Shown one piece after another: positions 22,148 through 34,285 of a DNA stretch of 64,000 nt. The translations under genes and the position numbers were made by a program. The first letter of the stretch is position 1, and each line of letters starts with the position of its first letter. The notes below the pieces were generated by a model. The model did not search any database. It was not told where the DNA came from and saw only the letters and a program-made list of their open reading frames with translations. Source of the DNA: Adiantum capillus-veneris (Eukaryota > Streptophyta > Polypodiopsida > Polypodiales > Pteridaceae). The stretch lies in NCBI GenBank assembly GCA_014529385.2, contig CM043962.1, forward strand, positions 44,023,598 through 44,087,597. Direction: 5' to 3'.

Positions 22148-25100
22148 GAATGGCAATCACAAACATAAAAGGAATAATTGAGAATGCCTTATTACCAAGT
22201 CAAACTACTTTTGATCGTCCTGATTTGACAGCACGAGTCTTTTATCAGAGGATGCATTTGCTTATACACGGTTCTATTTTTGGAGATGTCATTGGGCATG
22301 TCAGTGTGATAGAATTCCAAAAATGAGGACTTCCTCATGGTCAATTTTGTTGATACTTGCAACTGAGTACAAGCCCACTGATGTTTCCCACTATGATAAA
22401 ATGGTTTGTGTTGAGCTACCAGACAAAGACAGGTTCTCTGATTTGCATAATGCATTGTAACATTCACAGCCCATGTGGTGTCCTGAATCAAAATGCAGCA
22501 TGCATGGTAGAAGGGAGGCGTAGATTTAAATATTTGGGTGCAAGTTTTGTGCAGAAACTTGCATTGATGGTGATGGATATCCAACATACATGCGACGAGA
22601 CGATGGAAATTATGTGCTATTAAAACAAATGAAGCTGGATAATTGATGGGTTGTGCCATATAATCCACTTCTGTCATTGAGATATAAAGCTCACATCAAT
22701 GTCAAGATATGCTCAACTATCACATCTGTAAAATATCTTTACAAATATGTGTATAAGGGCCATGATAGAGCTACAGTTTTGCTTCAAGATGTTGAAGGTG
22801 TTCTTGAGGAAATTAATACTAGAATGGTAACCTAACAGGACATAAAAGTGTCCTTTCAGGGTTTTGGGAAAAAGTTCAAAAACCATAGTAGATCCACTCA
22901 TTTTGAAAAATCCTTTCATGAGCTTATAGTTCAATAACTACTACATATGGAAAAAATGAGAAACTTGTAATTTTTCTCATCCCTTGGTCACTACAAGCCT
23001 CCAAAGTTGATGGACCAGTGCATTTGCCCAAAACAGCAATTTCTTACGGTTGATTGCATATAAATAAGAGTGGAGATTTTTGTAGGACATGAGATAAAAT
23101 GCCTCGTTAACTTCAATGGGTTGGTGACCAAAACATATGGTTGCTTTTACCTCACTAATTTTTTTTGGGCAAAAAAAATAGGTACAAAAAAGTTGCATTT
23201 TTGCCATTCTGCGGACCTATCATCAAAGTTTCTATAGTCACGCTCAATACAGATACTATATACATGTTTTCTTAGTTCCCTTTGGGCCTCTGGATTCAAA
23301 AGGAGCCATGGAGCATGTCAAAAGGATAATGGATCTCTTACAATTGAAACCTTGGGGGCAATGATAAAGTGCTAAATACAGCAAACATGTAAAAATTGGG
23401 TTTAGCATTATGACCTCTAGAAACCCATAGAAACTACTCAATATCTAGCCAAGTTTGTAGTCTATGATTAGATATGGTTACTACCTACAAAATGCACACA
23501 ATTGGCCTAAGAAACTAGCAATATTGAGAAAGTTATACTTGCTACTCTAAAATGTATCGTATTCTTCAGCAATCAAACAACTCAACCATCATCATATACT
23601 ATGCTATATAGCATATTAGGTCCCCCAAAACTCAAGGAAGATTAGCTTTATGTTATACATTACACTTACACAATCAAAATTGAATTTGGATATCAAGAAA
23701 GCCACCAAAAAAATCATAAAAGTGCTAATTTAATTTTGGCCAAAAATCAGGATTATGCAATTCTTGTAAATTGGTCATAACTTTCAATTTTAACACTTAG
23801 CTCTCCCTACAAGCATCAAAACATGTTGAGAACTATGAAGGCCTAACCTCTAGCCATCTAAACCTCACAGACATGAAGTTTAGAGTGGTATAGTTGCCAA
23901 AAATTGAAAAAAAGCCAAAAAACAGGACCCGTTTTTTCACACAGTTTAGGTTCAAAAATGTTGTGCAAGAGTAAGGTTAATGGTGAGATCGATACTCAAA
24001 AAAAAATGCTAAGTTTTTTTCAGCTCATAAGGCAACTTTGTGGATATATAGCACCTAAAAATTCATTTTCATACTCTTCAAATAATTCAAGCAAAATGGT
24101 CACTTAACAGGACACAAAAGTGTCCAAGGACATAAAAGTGTCATGTTACCATTCTAGTGTTAAGAGCTATCTAGAGGCACGTTATGTATCAGCATCTAAG
24201 GCAATTTGCAGAATTTATGGATTTGAGCTACATGATGAGAAGCCCGATAGAATGCGGTTGCAAGTTCATCTTCCTTTTCAAATATGGTAGCTTTTGAAGA
24301 TGCTGCTGATTTGGCAAGAGTAGTCAATAATGATGCAAATAGAAAGACAACACTGACAGAGTGGTTTTTGGCAAATCAAAGGTATCCAGAAGAAAATGAT
24401 TTTCTCTACATAGACTTTCCTACTCAATGGGCTTGGACTGCATGCAGAAAAGTAAGGACTCACAAACAAAAGGGTGACACAATCAAAAGAATGTAAAACA
24501 TTGTTCCTACAGCTAGGGAGGTTTATTACATTCGAGTGTTGCTTAATGAGTGCAAGGGTTCAGGAAACTTTGACCTTTGAACTTCTAGTGGGCATGCTTA
24601 TTCTACCTTTAAGGAAGCTTGCAATGCTAGGGGCCTACTATAAAATGATGTTGAATGGTCAGTGTGTCTATAGGAGGCATCCTTGCAACGGTTGGGACCA
24701 CAATTGCGATGATTATTTGTGACCATTTTGGTGTTTTGTGAGCCTTTGTGTCCTGGTATTCTGTGAAATAATTTTTCCAAAGATCTTTCTGAGGACTTTT
24801 TTTAATGCTTTGTGCACACATACACTTGATGATCATGCTCGTCATGAAATAGCAAAGAACCAAGCATTATCTACCTTGGATTATATGATTCAACAATATG
24901 GAAAACGACTTACTGACTTTTCTAGAATGCCTAGCATAGATCAAGTACGTTTATTCCAGCGTAGTGGTGGATTGCTAAGTGAGGAGGCAATATTCAATGC
25001 ACATGCACAAATAGGTTTGGCAGATAAAATGGAGAGTTCTTTTAATCAAGGGCAACACATTGCATATAATGAATTTATGGAGGTAGTTGAAAAGGCAGAA

Positions 25101-26412
25101 GGAAGTACTTTTTTTTTAGATGGACCGGGTGAATTGAAAAAACGTATCTTTATAATGCCTTGCTCTCTCGCATTCGTGGTCAAAAAAAGGTTTCTTTGGC
25201 ATGTGCATCATCTGTCATTGTAGCTTTACTTTTTAGCAATGGAAGGACCGCTCACTCAAGGTTTAAAATACATTAGAGTTGCATTTGGAATTAACATATA
25301 GTATCAAAGTGAATAGTCAACTTGCTGAACGAGCCGCCTTGATCATATGGGATGAAGCTCCCGTGACCAATGACCCGTGATCCATCGATATGCTTATGAC
25401 GCACTAGAACGTTAAGGGACGTGATGCAAAATGATGTATTGTTTGAAGGAAAGGTGCTTTTGTTTGGGGGCGATTTTAGATAGCTCTTGCCTATTGTCTG
25501 CAAAAGAAGTCATGCAGATATTGTGAGTGCATCTTTGTGTCACTCACACATATGGAAATATAAAAAGGTTTTGCGTCTAGCAGACAATATGCGTGTGTTT
25601 CAAGGCTCAAATAATGCACTTGCAAGAGAATTTGCAGAATGGATACTTCACATTGGTGATGGTCATGGAGATTTGAATGACCATGCCCGATTGCCAAATA
25701 ACATGCTTCTTCCAGAAAATAGTCTTGAAGGGCTCATCGACTATATATATGGAGATATGCAACACATTCAAGATTACAAGAGGTTTTTTAAGGATAGAGG
25801 TATCCTTGCTCCTGACAATAAGGAGTTTGATGCCATTAATGACTTGACCATGGGTAAAATGAGAGGATATTCAAGGAATATGTGAGTGCAGACTCAGTAT
25901 GTTCATCAGATTGAAGTAGTATTCTTATACAACTGAAGTTTTGAATTCTCTCGAGCTTGGGAGAGGTTTTTCACCACACTCTTTGCAATTGAAAGAGAAT
26001 GCCTCATTTATGCTTATTCGCAACTTAGATCCTCGACAAGGTTTGTGTACAAGGTTGATATGTAAGTAGCTTCACCACAGGATTATTGATGCAAAAGTAA
26101 TCATTGGGTCACATGTTGAAGAAAGGGTATTCATACTCAGAATAGACTTTATTATAGGGGCTTCTCATGGACTACCTTTTCAAATGAAGCGTAGACAATT
26201 TCATGTGAGGCTTGCATTTAGAATGAAAATCAACAAGGCACAAGGTCAAACACTCAAAGTTTTGGGTTTGTATCTAGGTACACCAGTTTTCACTCATGGT
26301 CAGCTATATGTTGCAGTCCCATGTGAGATCTTCATCTGCCATCAAAATAGTTCTTGATGATGCTCAAAGATGGAATATAAGTGAATCCGTAGAGCTGCCA
26401 ATGGTTTACGCT
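22148..26412 (+). pseudogene. Helitron Rep/PIF1 helicase relic
   Basis: Read through frameshifts and stops, this is a Helitron transposase. The Rep part (22148-22816) has DRPDLTARVF (near 22213) and the replication-initiator block VKYLYKYVYKGHDRA (near 22726-22770). The usual HUH histidine pair after GLPH is lost: it reads GLPHGQF, and the Arg before GLPH is a stop. The Rep N-terminus is missing. After the TTAA insertion it continues at 24164 with YLEARYVSAS and QVHLPF. The helicase follows: the Walker A region is broken (DGPGELKKR where DGPGGTGKT is normal, plus a one-base shift, near 25120), then Walker B LIIWDEAP (25330), ILAPDN (25805) and INKAQGQTLKVLGLYLGTP (26230-26284). Rolling-circle transposition is the family function; this copy is dead. 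I could not place the 5' TC or 3' CTRR ends. Confidence 0.88.
22817..24159. mobile_element. Non-autonomous TTAA-flanked element inside the Helitron
   Basis: A 1343-bp insert flanked by TTAA at 22813-22816 and 24160-24163. Its ends are 15-bp inverted repeats: TACTAGAATGGTAAC at the left, and the reverse complement of the right end is CACTAGAATGGTAAC. Removing the insert plus one TTAA joins the Helitron coding sequence in frame across a conserved stretch (EEI, then K, then SYLEARYV). TTAA target duplication with short inverted repeats is the rule for piggyBac-type DNA transposons, although their usual CCY terminus is absent, so the superfamily is unsure. No transposase frame is present. Next to the termini lie copies of the near-palindrome GGACATAAAAGTGTCC: one at the left (22838-22853), two at the right (24112-24143). 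Confidence 0.82.
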
Positions 26413-27089
26413 TGAAACATTGTGTACAAAGAGGTTTTACAACTAACAAATATATAAGGTTTGATACGATTTTTTTTTCATGTTATTTTTTTCTATTGTT
26501 TCGATTCTATCCCAATGTGCCTGATTGTCTTTGGTTTTTCTCAACAGAAGCTATCAACAAAAATCATGTATGCTATGAGAAGTAATGTTTACTTTTGATT
26601 ATTTCTTTCATTTTGTATTAGTCTATGTGTATTGTGAGGTATGGCTTATCTTTGATCTTTCTTTTTGCCGCGGCAGGCGGCCCCTCCGCCTCCAAGGGAG
26701 TCTCACTCGTTGAAATAACAATCAAAGAAATCGCACAAGACACCATGCAAGCATTTTCCTTCCACATCTTTGTTTAGCCATTGGTTATGAGTTACATTAT
26801 GTAAGCAAACACTAATAGAGGGAGCACAAAAGAGAATTTATCACAAATATAGCATACAATGGGCCAGAAGTATGTCTTCGAGAGATTTTCTCTAACGAAG
26901 GTTTTGAGTGCTTCATTTGGCTTTCAAGGGGGAAAAGATCAAAGTTTTATGACCAACATGCTCCCAAAATGCTTGTCTTCCTTATAGCGTTTCAAGGACA
27001 AGACTGTTGTTGAGAAGGTGCGCACACGTTTTGATATGATTTTTGGAGTCTCTTTACTTTTACCTCATGTAGAATGAAAGGTAAAGTAG
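26413..27089. other. Helitron 3' flank, no gene recognised
   Basis: AT-rich DNA after the helicase. A short GC-rich hairpin, GGCGG with CCGCC around five bases (near 26677-26691), resembles a Helitron 3' hairpin, but I see no CTRR terminus right after it. The rest holds nothing I can support. Confidence 0.4.
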
Positions 27090-27100
27090 ACTACTATTTA

Positions 27101-27254
27101 GTCCAAAGGAGCTGGTTTGTTTGGTCAAGTCTCCGACCTCCATAACCTGGATCATGGGTTTCAAGGCGACCAGACAGCCCGTTAGTGCTCACGGACGTGT
27201 TTGTGACACCTCGCAAGGTAATGTGCAATCTGCTACCAAAAAAAAAAAAAAAAA
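27101..27254 (+). mobile_element. tRNA-type SINE with target-site duplication
   Basis: A body of 154 bp ending in an A tract (about 27239-27254) and flanked by the perfect 11-bp duplication ACTACTATTTA (27090-27100 and 27255-27265). The head resembles a tRNA: GGTTTGTTTGGTCAAG (27113) resembles a D-arm/A box, and GGGTTTCAAGG (about 27153-27163) resembles a B box, the internal pol III promoter. SINEs are copied by LINE reverse transcriptase acting on the A tail. Structure and duplication are clear; the tRNA of origin is not identified. Confidence 0.75.
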
Positions 27255-28200
27255 CTACTATTTATACTACTCTTTAATTATTATCAAGAATATTTACATC
27301 CTTATTTATTTTACATAAAAAATACATGAATTGATTACATAGCGATAGAATTAACCATGGAAGAAGAAGAGACAAAAAAAGAAACAAGGGAATATTAAAG
27401 GTCTCGGAATGTAGACATATGCAAAGAGCCTACTACTTATATTTCTTGATATCTATAAATTTTCCATCTCTCGTCCATTTGGGGAGAGTTTTCTCTATGT
27501 GCTTCACGTAGCAGAAGCCATAGCTTCATCCCATAGCACATGGGAGGAAATGAAACTATCTTCCCTAATTTAATACAAGCAGGAGTACCTTAAAAATCTT
27601 ACATGTGTGGAAAGTAAAGGCATTAATGCCTCCCCAATAGTCCACACACAATGGTCCTTAGTTGCCAAAGTAGAAACTTGCAATCTTAGTATCTTAGATG
27701 AGGCACCTATTTCACACAATAAAATTGAAATAAATGAAGTAATTGTTGGGGTAATGGTCAATATGGTCGATCAGACACATCCATATTAACTCACAACTAA
27801 CCTTATTCTTAAATCGAATGTGAATAAAGAGTAAGTACGCATTATATCACTACGGACTCCACTGTACACTGTGCACTCTTTCTCACCGCACGCACGGCGA
27901 TGCTTTGCTTTTTAGGAGACCTCCCTCTCCAATCATAGCTAAGGCTTGTAGCTTTAGGTGAAGTACACACAAGGGAGAGGGGGGAAACGATACGAGGGAC
28001 ACAAGGACACAATGGGAATGAAAAAGATCCAAAGGAGGAAAGATGAGGGAGACATGTGAGCAACAGGGAAGAGGAAGAGAGAAAGATAAAGGGGGAAGGA
28101 GAAATGGGAGAGAGGAGATGCAAGGTGGAGGAGGGGGGATCTCACAAGGAAGGGACCAAATCCCTCACATTTAGGGAGTGAGGATGGCGCGAGAGGGGGC

Positions 28201-28250
28201 GGGGGGGGGGGGGGGGGGGGAGAGAGAGAGAGAGAAGAAGAAGAAGAAGA
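28201..28250 (+). repeat. G20 run followed by AG and AAG repeats
   Basis: Twenty consecutive G residues (28201-28220), then AG units and five AAG units, preceded by GAGAGGGGGC. It is a pure purine tract with G-quadruplex and triplex potential, and is also prone to sequencing length error. Confidence 0.95.
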
Positions 28251-28339
28251 ACTAGAGAGAGAAGATTGAAGGGAGGAACCCTACCCTCTTCAGGTGAAAT
28301 GAGAAACAAGGAGGTGAGGGGAAGGGGAGAGGTAAGAGA

Positions 28340-28342
<3 letters not shown>

Positions 28343-28382
<40 letters not shown>
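28343..28382. repeat. GA dinucleotide repeat
   Basis: About 20 GA units within a purine-rich region on the plus strand. Confidence 0.97.
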
Positions 28383-28389
<7 letters not shown>

Positions 28390-29342
28390 GACCTATTGGT
28401 AAAACTTATTGCATCACTGGTCTATGCTCTAACTTTTTTTAGCAAGTTTTGGAGCCAGGGGTAGGTTCACATGGTTGATTTTGGTGCCCACTCCTCTTGA
28501 TCCTTTAATGTGAAAGGGGAGTCAAGTTTCTTGTAATCTACTCACTAGGGCAAAATCCTTGATAAGGTGCCCACTCGAGCTATGCAATTGAAAGAGGCAT
28601 TAGAAAGATGCTTATAGCTAACAAGTTGGAAGAAGCCAAAACTATCATCTCGTTGAATGAGAATCTTGTTATGCGTCTCCTTGTTAATGCCTAGCATTCA
28701 AGAGGTATTCTCACCCCTAGAATGCCCAAAGGGAGATTAAATATGGTGTACCTTGATTGAGCACATGGCACGTGTCCATTCACTTCTAGCACAAATAGAA
28801 GAGAATTTTTTGCGGTATTGGAAGAATCTCCAAGAGATCTCAAAGATCTAATTGACAAGTCTTGAACTCGACACCTAATATACAAGGGGGGATTGAGATA
28901 ACCACGCTTTAGTTTACTTTAGTCCAATTTCTTCTTGTCATTCACACACACGTACACACCCATGAGAAGAGAATTTTTTACGTGCAGGAAGAATCCCAAA
29001 GAGAAACTTGCCTCTCAAATTGAAAGGAGAGTCTTCGAGAGGCTTCCCTTTCACGGGAAGACAATTTGCTTGTTTGAGAGAGAAGTCTCCTAACGACTGC
29101 ACTTTCAAACTTGAAAAGCAATGTCACCAAAGGGAGGAACGAGAAAAAGATAATGCCTCTTTAGAATTGGCATAAAATAGACTAGTTTCTTCTTGACAAA
29201 TTTTACAAAAGGAAGCTTCCTAAGGGTTTTAGAAAAATGATTTTTCCCCAACACAAGTAGAGCCTCTCCCAAAGACTTTTCTCCGCTTTATTAGGCCCTA
29301 AAATAATAAGTCAAATTGCATCTTCCCCCCTCTCACCTAACG

Positions 29343-29343
<1 letters not shown>

Positions 29344-29398
<55 letters not shown>
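29344..29398. repeat. TC dinucleotide repeat
   Basis: About 27 TC units. The complementary GA strand produces an Arg-Glu repeat in a spurious minus-strand open frame (29311-29535). Confidence 0.97.
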
Positions 29399-29404
<6 letters not shown>

Positions 29405-29948
29405 CTACCCTTGGTCAAACTACCTACCCTCAATTGGTCCAACCTAACATCTCTCTCAACAACAATACTTTTGTGAGTGATGTTCTTTATAGGAGGAATT
29501 GCTAATGAAGGTAGAAGTGAAGATCTCCATGGCAAACATGACTCAGCACTATATTTTTAACTGGCTAAACTTGCAATCCCGGCTAGATTTTGAGCTTTCC
29601 ATGAAGGAAGCCGCCAGGAGTGTAAATTTTGGCAAATGCTTCAAATTTGAACTTGCACCGGGAGATTTTTAAGTGGGCCCTTTTTTTGGTTGGAAAAAAT
29701 TGTTTTTGGCAAGCCCTGCTGAAGATGGAAGAAACATTCTTGGGATGGAGTCCTTCCAAGTGTGGACCCATCTGTTTCCTTTTGCCCCCCTTGTCAAGTC
29801 TCTAGTAGTGAAGCCTGTTACAGGCTGACTTGTAGCCTTATGAAGAACGAGGAAGAAACAAATCAAGGTCACATACAGAAGCAGTGACCTCGTAAATACA
29901 CGGTGTGAAGGAAAGAAACATGTCAAAATTAGGGAATTCAATAGAAAA

Positions 29949-29972
29949 TGTGTGTGTGTGTGTGTGTGTGTG
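29949..29972. repeat. GT dinucleotide repeat
   Basis: Twelve GT units followed by a G-rich segment (29976-29995): a simple-sequence tract. Confidence 0.95.
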
Positions 29973-30634
29973 TTTGGGGAGGGGGGCGGGCGGGCATGCA
30001 CACCTCTATGCACTAACCCTTTGACCAAACTTGCAACCTCTTACTGATCCAACAAGTAAATTAATTAGTGAACGAATAATAAGACATTCAAGAATGGATT
30101 GAGTCATTTAGAATACTCCAAAAGAATTATTGAACGAAGTAGCAGTGATGCCAAGTGTGTTTAGCAAGAATTAGCTTTGGCCCTTGGACTTTACTTGTGT
30201 ATTCAAGAAAACTCGTCAGCATGGGAAAAGTTGCAGCCCATCAAGCTATTAAAATTTCAGACAGTCCAAAAAGAATTTGAAATGAACTTTGTGAAGCCAG
30301 AGAGCTGTCTCATCATCAAATTTATATCACAAAAGTTATAATCTTAATAAAGGGGGAACTCTCCATGGTGCCACGTTGGTGGGATATTTGGAAAGATGAG
30401 AGCCCTTTGATGAAGCCTTTTGAATAAACCAAATCCAAGATAGCTACAAGTTGTGGAAATAGCACCTTGGTACAACAGAGAGTGATCCAAAAAGCTTCTT
30501 ATGTTCTTGTGGCTTGAGATGCAATCAGGTGATAGATAATTGAAGCCGCAACAGACGGAAGCTTCACTTCAAGCTCAACGGCCTACTACTTTCCAATCGC
30601 GACTAAGCACGACGTCGGAAGGTCTTCCTACTGG

Positions 30635-31772
30635 TTAGTTATTTGCTTCTGATCTATCATCAACATCAAATCCAGCTCCAGTCCAGCTATTGGCCTTGGT
30701 CTTCTGAGCCAATTGTCCCTTTAGAGGCCCACTACGACCTCTTGTAGGTCTACCGACGTTGTTGCGATTTCGTGATTCGCCTTGAATAACTTGTTGAGCA
30801 GTACTTGGCTTTTCTCCATCAGGAGGTACAGACCTTGCCAAGACCCTTTCAGCTACCGGTCTGGAGGCCTCTTCATCAGAAATCTTGCTACTTTTCTCCA
30901 TTGCAGCTGATTTAAGATTTGAATCTTCCTGAAAAACCCAACTCAATGAGGTTCACATTTAAGCAGCATGCTACTGAAAAGAAAAATGGATTCGAGAATC
31001 TGGGCTCATGAAATGAAAATAGAAATGAACCTTTGGAAATTCCTGCTGGGATTGATCTTTGGGGTGAAGAGAAACTGCAAGGGACTCCTTTCCATTTGAT
31101 AACGACCCACCTCCAGTCACTTCAGGATTCAATGCTTCTAATTTTTTCTTTAATTCTTCCAAACGAGAGTACTGAGATGCTGCACTCTCCTGGACCTACC
31201 AAACCAAAGAAAAAGCAAAGGTGGCAGCAATGTACGAAAGCATAACAGATGAAATGTCAATGCACAAAAATTACAAGTGATTACCAATCTGTTAAGGTCT
31301 TCACATAGTTTTTGTTTGTTCTCCTCTTCGTCTTTCAAAGCTTTGGCAGCTGCTTCCCAAACCTAAAGACAACAAACTTCTATCAACCAACAAAATTTCT
31401 TGCAGCATCTATATCTACAGCTACAACTAGAAACATGACAGCATGTCTGTGTGCATCTTAATATCGATAATTAATAACATCGATGGAAACTATTTTAACC
31501 TTTTTTGCCTGTTCCTCCCTCTGCTTTGCTACTTTGATCTTCTCTGCTGATAACTCTATCTTCTTTCTGAGGTGTTCAAGTGCTACAGAATAAAACCGGA
31601 TTTCCAATTAGGAGGAGCATACAAAAGGAAACAGTGATAAGTGCCCTAAACCTAAGACACCCTACTTAACCAACCTGCCTTCTTTGGCCCAGCAGTAAGT
31701 TTGATTTCAAAGGCAAGTGAAGCTAGCTCCTTCTCCACATTTCGAATTTTTGAATAATTATCTTGAATGTAT
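30635..31772 (-). CDS. Coiled-coil protein, five 3' exons (5' part not found)
   Basis: Five exons on the minus strand join in frame with GT-AG introns: 31772-31675, 31582-31500, 31362-31285, 31195-31031 and 30928-30635 (stop TAA). Together they give about 239 residues. Phases fit exactly: the first junction splits an Ala codon and the other three fall between codons. The N-terminal two thirds is a charged coiled coil (blocks ELASLAFEIKLTAGPKKA, LEHLRKKIELSAEKIKVAKQ, VWEAAAKALKDEEENKQKL, RLEELKKKLEALNPE). The C-terminus is polar and basic (RNRNNVGRPTRGRSG) and ends in SEANN. No signal peptide or membrane segment is seen. From memory it resembles plant coiled-coil proteins of unknown function; I assign no function. 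Upstream exons should lie beyond 31772, and I could not find them before or after the family B complex. Confidence 0.8.
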
Positions 31773-32672
31773 CTAACCAAAACAAAGTGTAAAATGAAAA
31801 CAAGAAAACTTTGCTGAGTTTGCAAAAACAGTTACATGAGGTTTAAGAAAGGTTTCCTTCTTTTCTTCCTTAGGGGCCTTTTTAGCCTAGTGTATGAGAG
31901 CACATAGTTCTCTAGTTAATTATAGAGAGCAAAATTGTGCTGCAAACAGTGCTGCAGGGGCGACTATACGGGTGTGTGCGTCTTTCACTCTCTATTGCCA
32001 CTAATGAAGTAGGTTCAGTCCAAACAGTGTATAATGGATACATGACTCATATGTTTGTGAAAAATGTTGAGGTCATCTATAATTCAACTTTTTTAAAATA
32101 TGGTACGTACTGATATGTACATTAATTTTTTATCGGTGCAGGCATTACGTACCTTATATACTAAATCCATACCATACACCTACCTACCTTTCCACCTTCG
32201 GCAATGGTGACACGCATAAAGGTGTGACAAGTGTAAAGCTTGGAGAGTGATTCTAAAGGCAAGAGGTGAGCCAGCTCAAAAGATGCTTTAACCGTATGCA
32301 CAGGTGGACCAGGTACCAAGGCTTGTAATAGTGGACCAGTGTACCATAATAGCCATGTAGACCAGTGTACAAGATGAAGGTTATATCTTCAGCGGCATGT
32401 GCCATAGGGGTTATGAGTCATTCAGTACGTAGTCTTATCCGTCATTTTGAGTCAAGTGTCGTACTCTCCATAGCGTGTGGTACTAGTCTGAGTCTTGAGT
32501 CTTTAGTCAACGCCTCACTGCACCTCTCCATTGCAATTTGCACCTCAGGCTCTACATCACCATTTTACCTCTACTTGAGTGTTGCTTTGGAGCTAGGTGT
32601 GCTGCCAGCCAGTCATCAATGTCAGGTCTTGTCTTGTAGTCGTCTTATGGCAATGCCAAAACAGTAAATTGT
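31773..32672. other. Intron/upstream DNA of the coiled-coil gene
   Basis: AT-rich, with TACGTAC-type palindromic motifs around 32104-32155 (similar motifs recur at 49616-49720). No coding exon is recognised. It ends at ATTGT (32668-32672), the probable left target duplication of family B. Confidence 0.45.
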
Positions 32673-33970
32673 TGTCACAAGAGGGGTGCCACGTGCCAAC
32701 GGAAAAGAACAAACTGAACAACTTTAAGCACTTCAATAACAATTGAACTGAAAGAGAGAGACAACACGGGGAGTGGCGAAGCTCCACCCCAGAGAGTATT
32801 GGCCCCAAACCTTGGTGCCCCTTATGGTATTTCTTTATATTACTTGAACTCAATACAAAGCCGGTACTCCACCCTCTGCACCTTCGTACTGAATCATGCC
32901 AGAGAATGAGCCCTTGGCTCATATTTAAAGACCCTTGGCCATAAAAAGCAATTACATGAAAAGCATTCAATTTCTAAAAGCACCACCACGTGCCAATGAA
33001 AAGAACAGACTGAACAACTTTAAGCACTTCAATAACAACTATATTGAAAGAGAGAGACGACACGGGAGTGGAGAAGTTCCACCCTAAAGAGTATTGGCCC
33101 CAAACCTTGGCACCCCTTTCGGTATTTCTTTATATTACTTGAACTCAGTACAATGCCGGTACTCCACCCTCTGCACCCTCGTACTGAATCATGCCAGAGA
33201 ATGAGCCCTTGGCTCATATTTAAAGACTCTTGGCCATAAAAAGCAATTACATGAAAAGCATTCAAGTTCTAAAAGCACCACCACGTGCCAATGAAAAGAA
33301 CAGACTGAACAACTTTAAGCACTTCAATAACAACTATATTGAAAGAGAGAGACAACACGGGGAGTGGCGAAGTTCCACCCCAAAGAGTATTGGCCCCAAA
33401 CCTTGGCACCCCTTTCGGTATTTCTTTATATTACTTGAACTCAGTACAATGCCGGTACTCCACCCTTTGCACCTTCGTACTCAAGCATGCCAGAGAATGG
33501 GCCCTTGCCTCATATTTAGAGACCCTTGGCCATAAAAAGCAATTACATGCAAGCATTCAAAGCACCTGGCCTTCCAAAAGCAGCCGACACAAAATAGGGA
33601 ATTCCGTACAACTGCCATGTCAGCATTCAACAACGCAAATCATAGAATTCCGTACTGGTTGCCACGTGGCACTGTCAGTGCAAATCACGAGCGTCTGTAC
33701 AACAACCACGTCATCATCTTTTACGCATCTCTATGTGTGTGTAAGCGGGTCCTACTTTATTTTAATCTCTTTAGGTTCCCTGGGCCCAATCGACGGGGTC
33801 CCATAAGTCGGTAAGACTTCCTCTTTAAAATACGCCACTCGGCAAGACTTTGGAAGTTGGTAAAACTTCTTTTGCTGCTTCTGCTTCTTCACTTAGGGTT
33901 TAAGCCCCTCAGCCAGGATCTGTAGATTGGCTCCGTTCTTCAACAGCTTGACATGTCAGCAATTTGTGAA
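32673..33970 (-). repeat. Family B left LTR with internal triplication
   Basis: This is the 3' LTR of a minus-oriented element. It starts TGTCACAAGAGGGG at 32673 and ends near 33970 (TTTGTGAA, one base lost from TTTGTGACA). Within it a unit of about 296 bp is present three times, with CACGTGCC at 32690, 32987 and 33282. The junction is CACCACCACGTGCC and shares CACC with the normal continuation, so short homology may have mediated it. Each unit holds the block CCTTTCGGTATTTCTTTATA shared with family C LTRs. A normal B LTR is about 700 bp. Confidence 0.8.
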
Positions 33971-34285
33971 ATCCTCCTTGAAAGAAAGTAATCGTCCGCG
34001 ATTATAGCATATTTACAAAACAACTCAAGTTAGCTCAAAAATTTCCGAGGGACATTTCGAGGGACAATCCATTTTCTCATTCCAAATCGGAGCTCTTGAT
34101 TTCCTCCGTGGTTGGCTTCCCAAAAGAATCTCATCCAATAAGGAGTCTCATTCCAGATCGGAACTCTTGATATCCTGGGTCGTTGACTTTGCAGAAGTAT
34201 CTCATCCAATAAGGAATATTCAGTGGTTGGCACATCACAATGCAACATACGTGTTACAAGACATAGAAACATAGAGCCGCTGATG

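Larger units (their letters stand above)
27266..30634. other. Long non-coding stretch with microsatellites
   Basis: I recognise no gene in about 3.4 kb. Contents: a G20 run followed by AG and AAG repeats (28201-28250), GA repeats (28343-28382), a TC repeat (29344-29398) and a GT repeat (29949-29972). Open frames such as the one on the minus strand at 27842-28123 come from the low-complexity purine-rich strand. A short plus-strand stretch near 28570-28760 has fragments that could be old transposon coding (a frame containing GILTPRMPKGRLN), but I cannot assign it. Confidence 0.5.

Noticed and set aside
26677-26700. Helitron 3' terminus
   Set aside because: A GC hairpin exists but no CTRR follows at the right distance; the end stays unplaced.
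29311-29535. Arg-Glu repeat protein on the minus strand
   Set aside because: It is produced by the TC/GA microsatellite.
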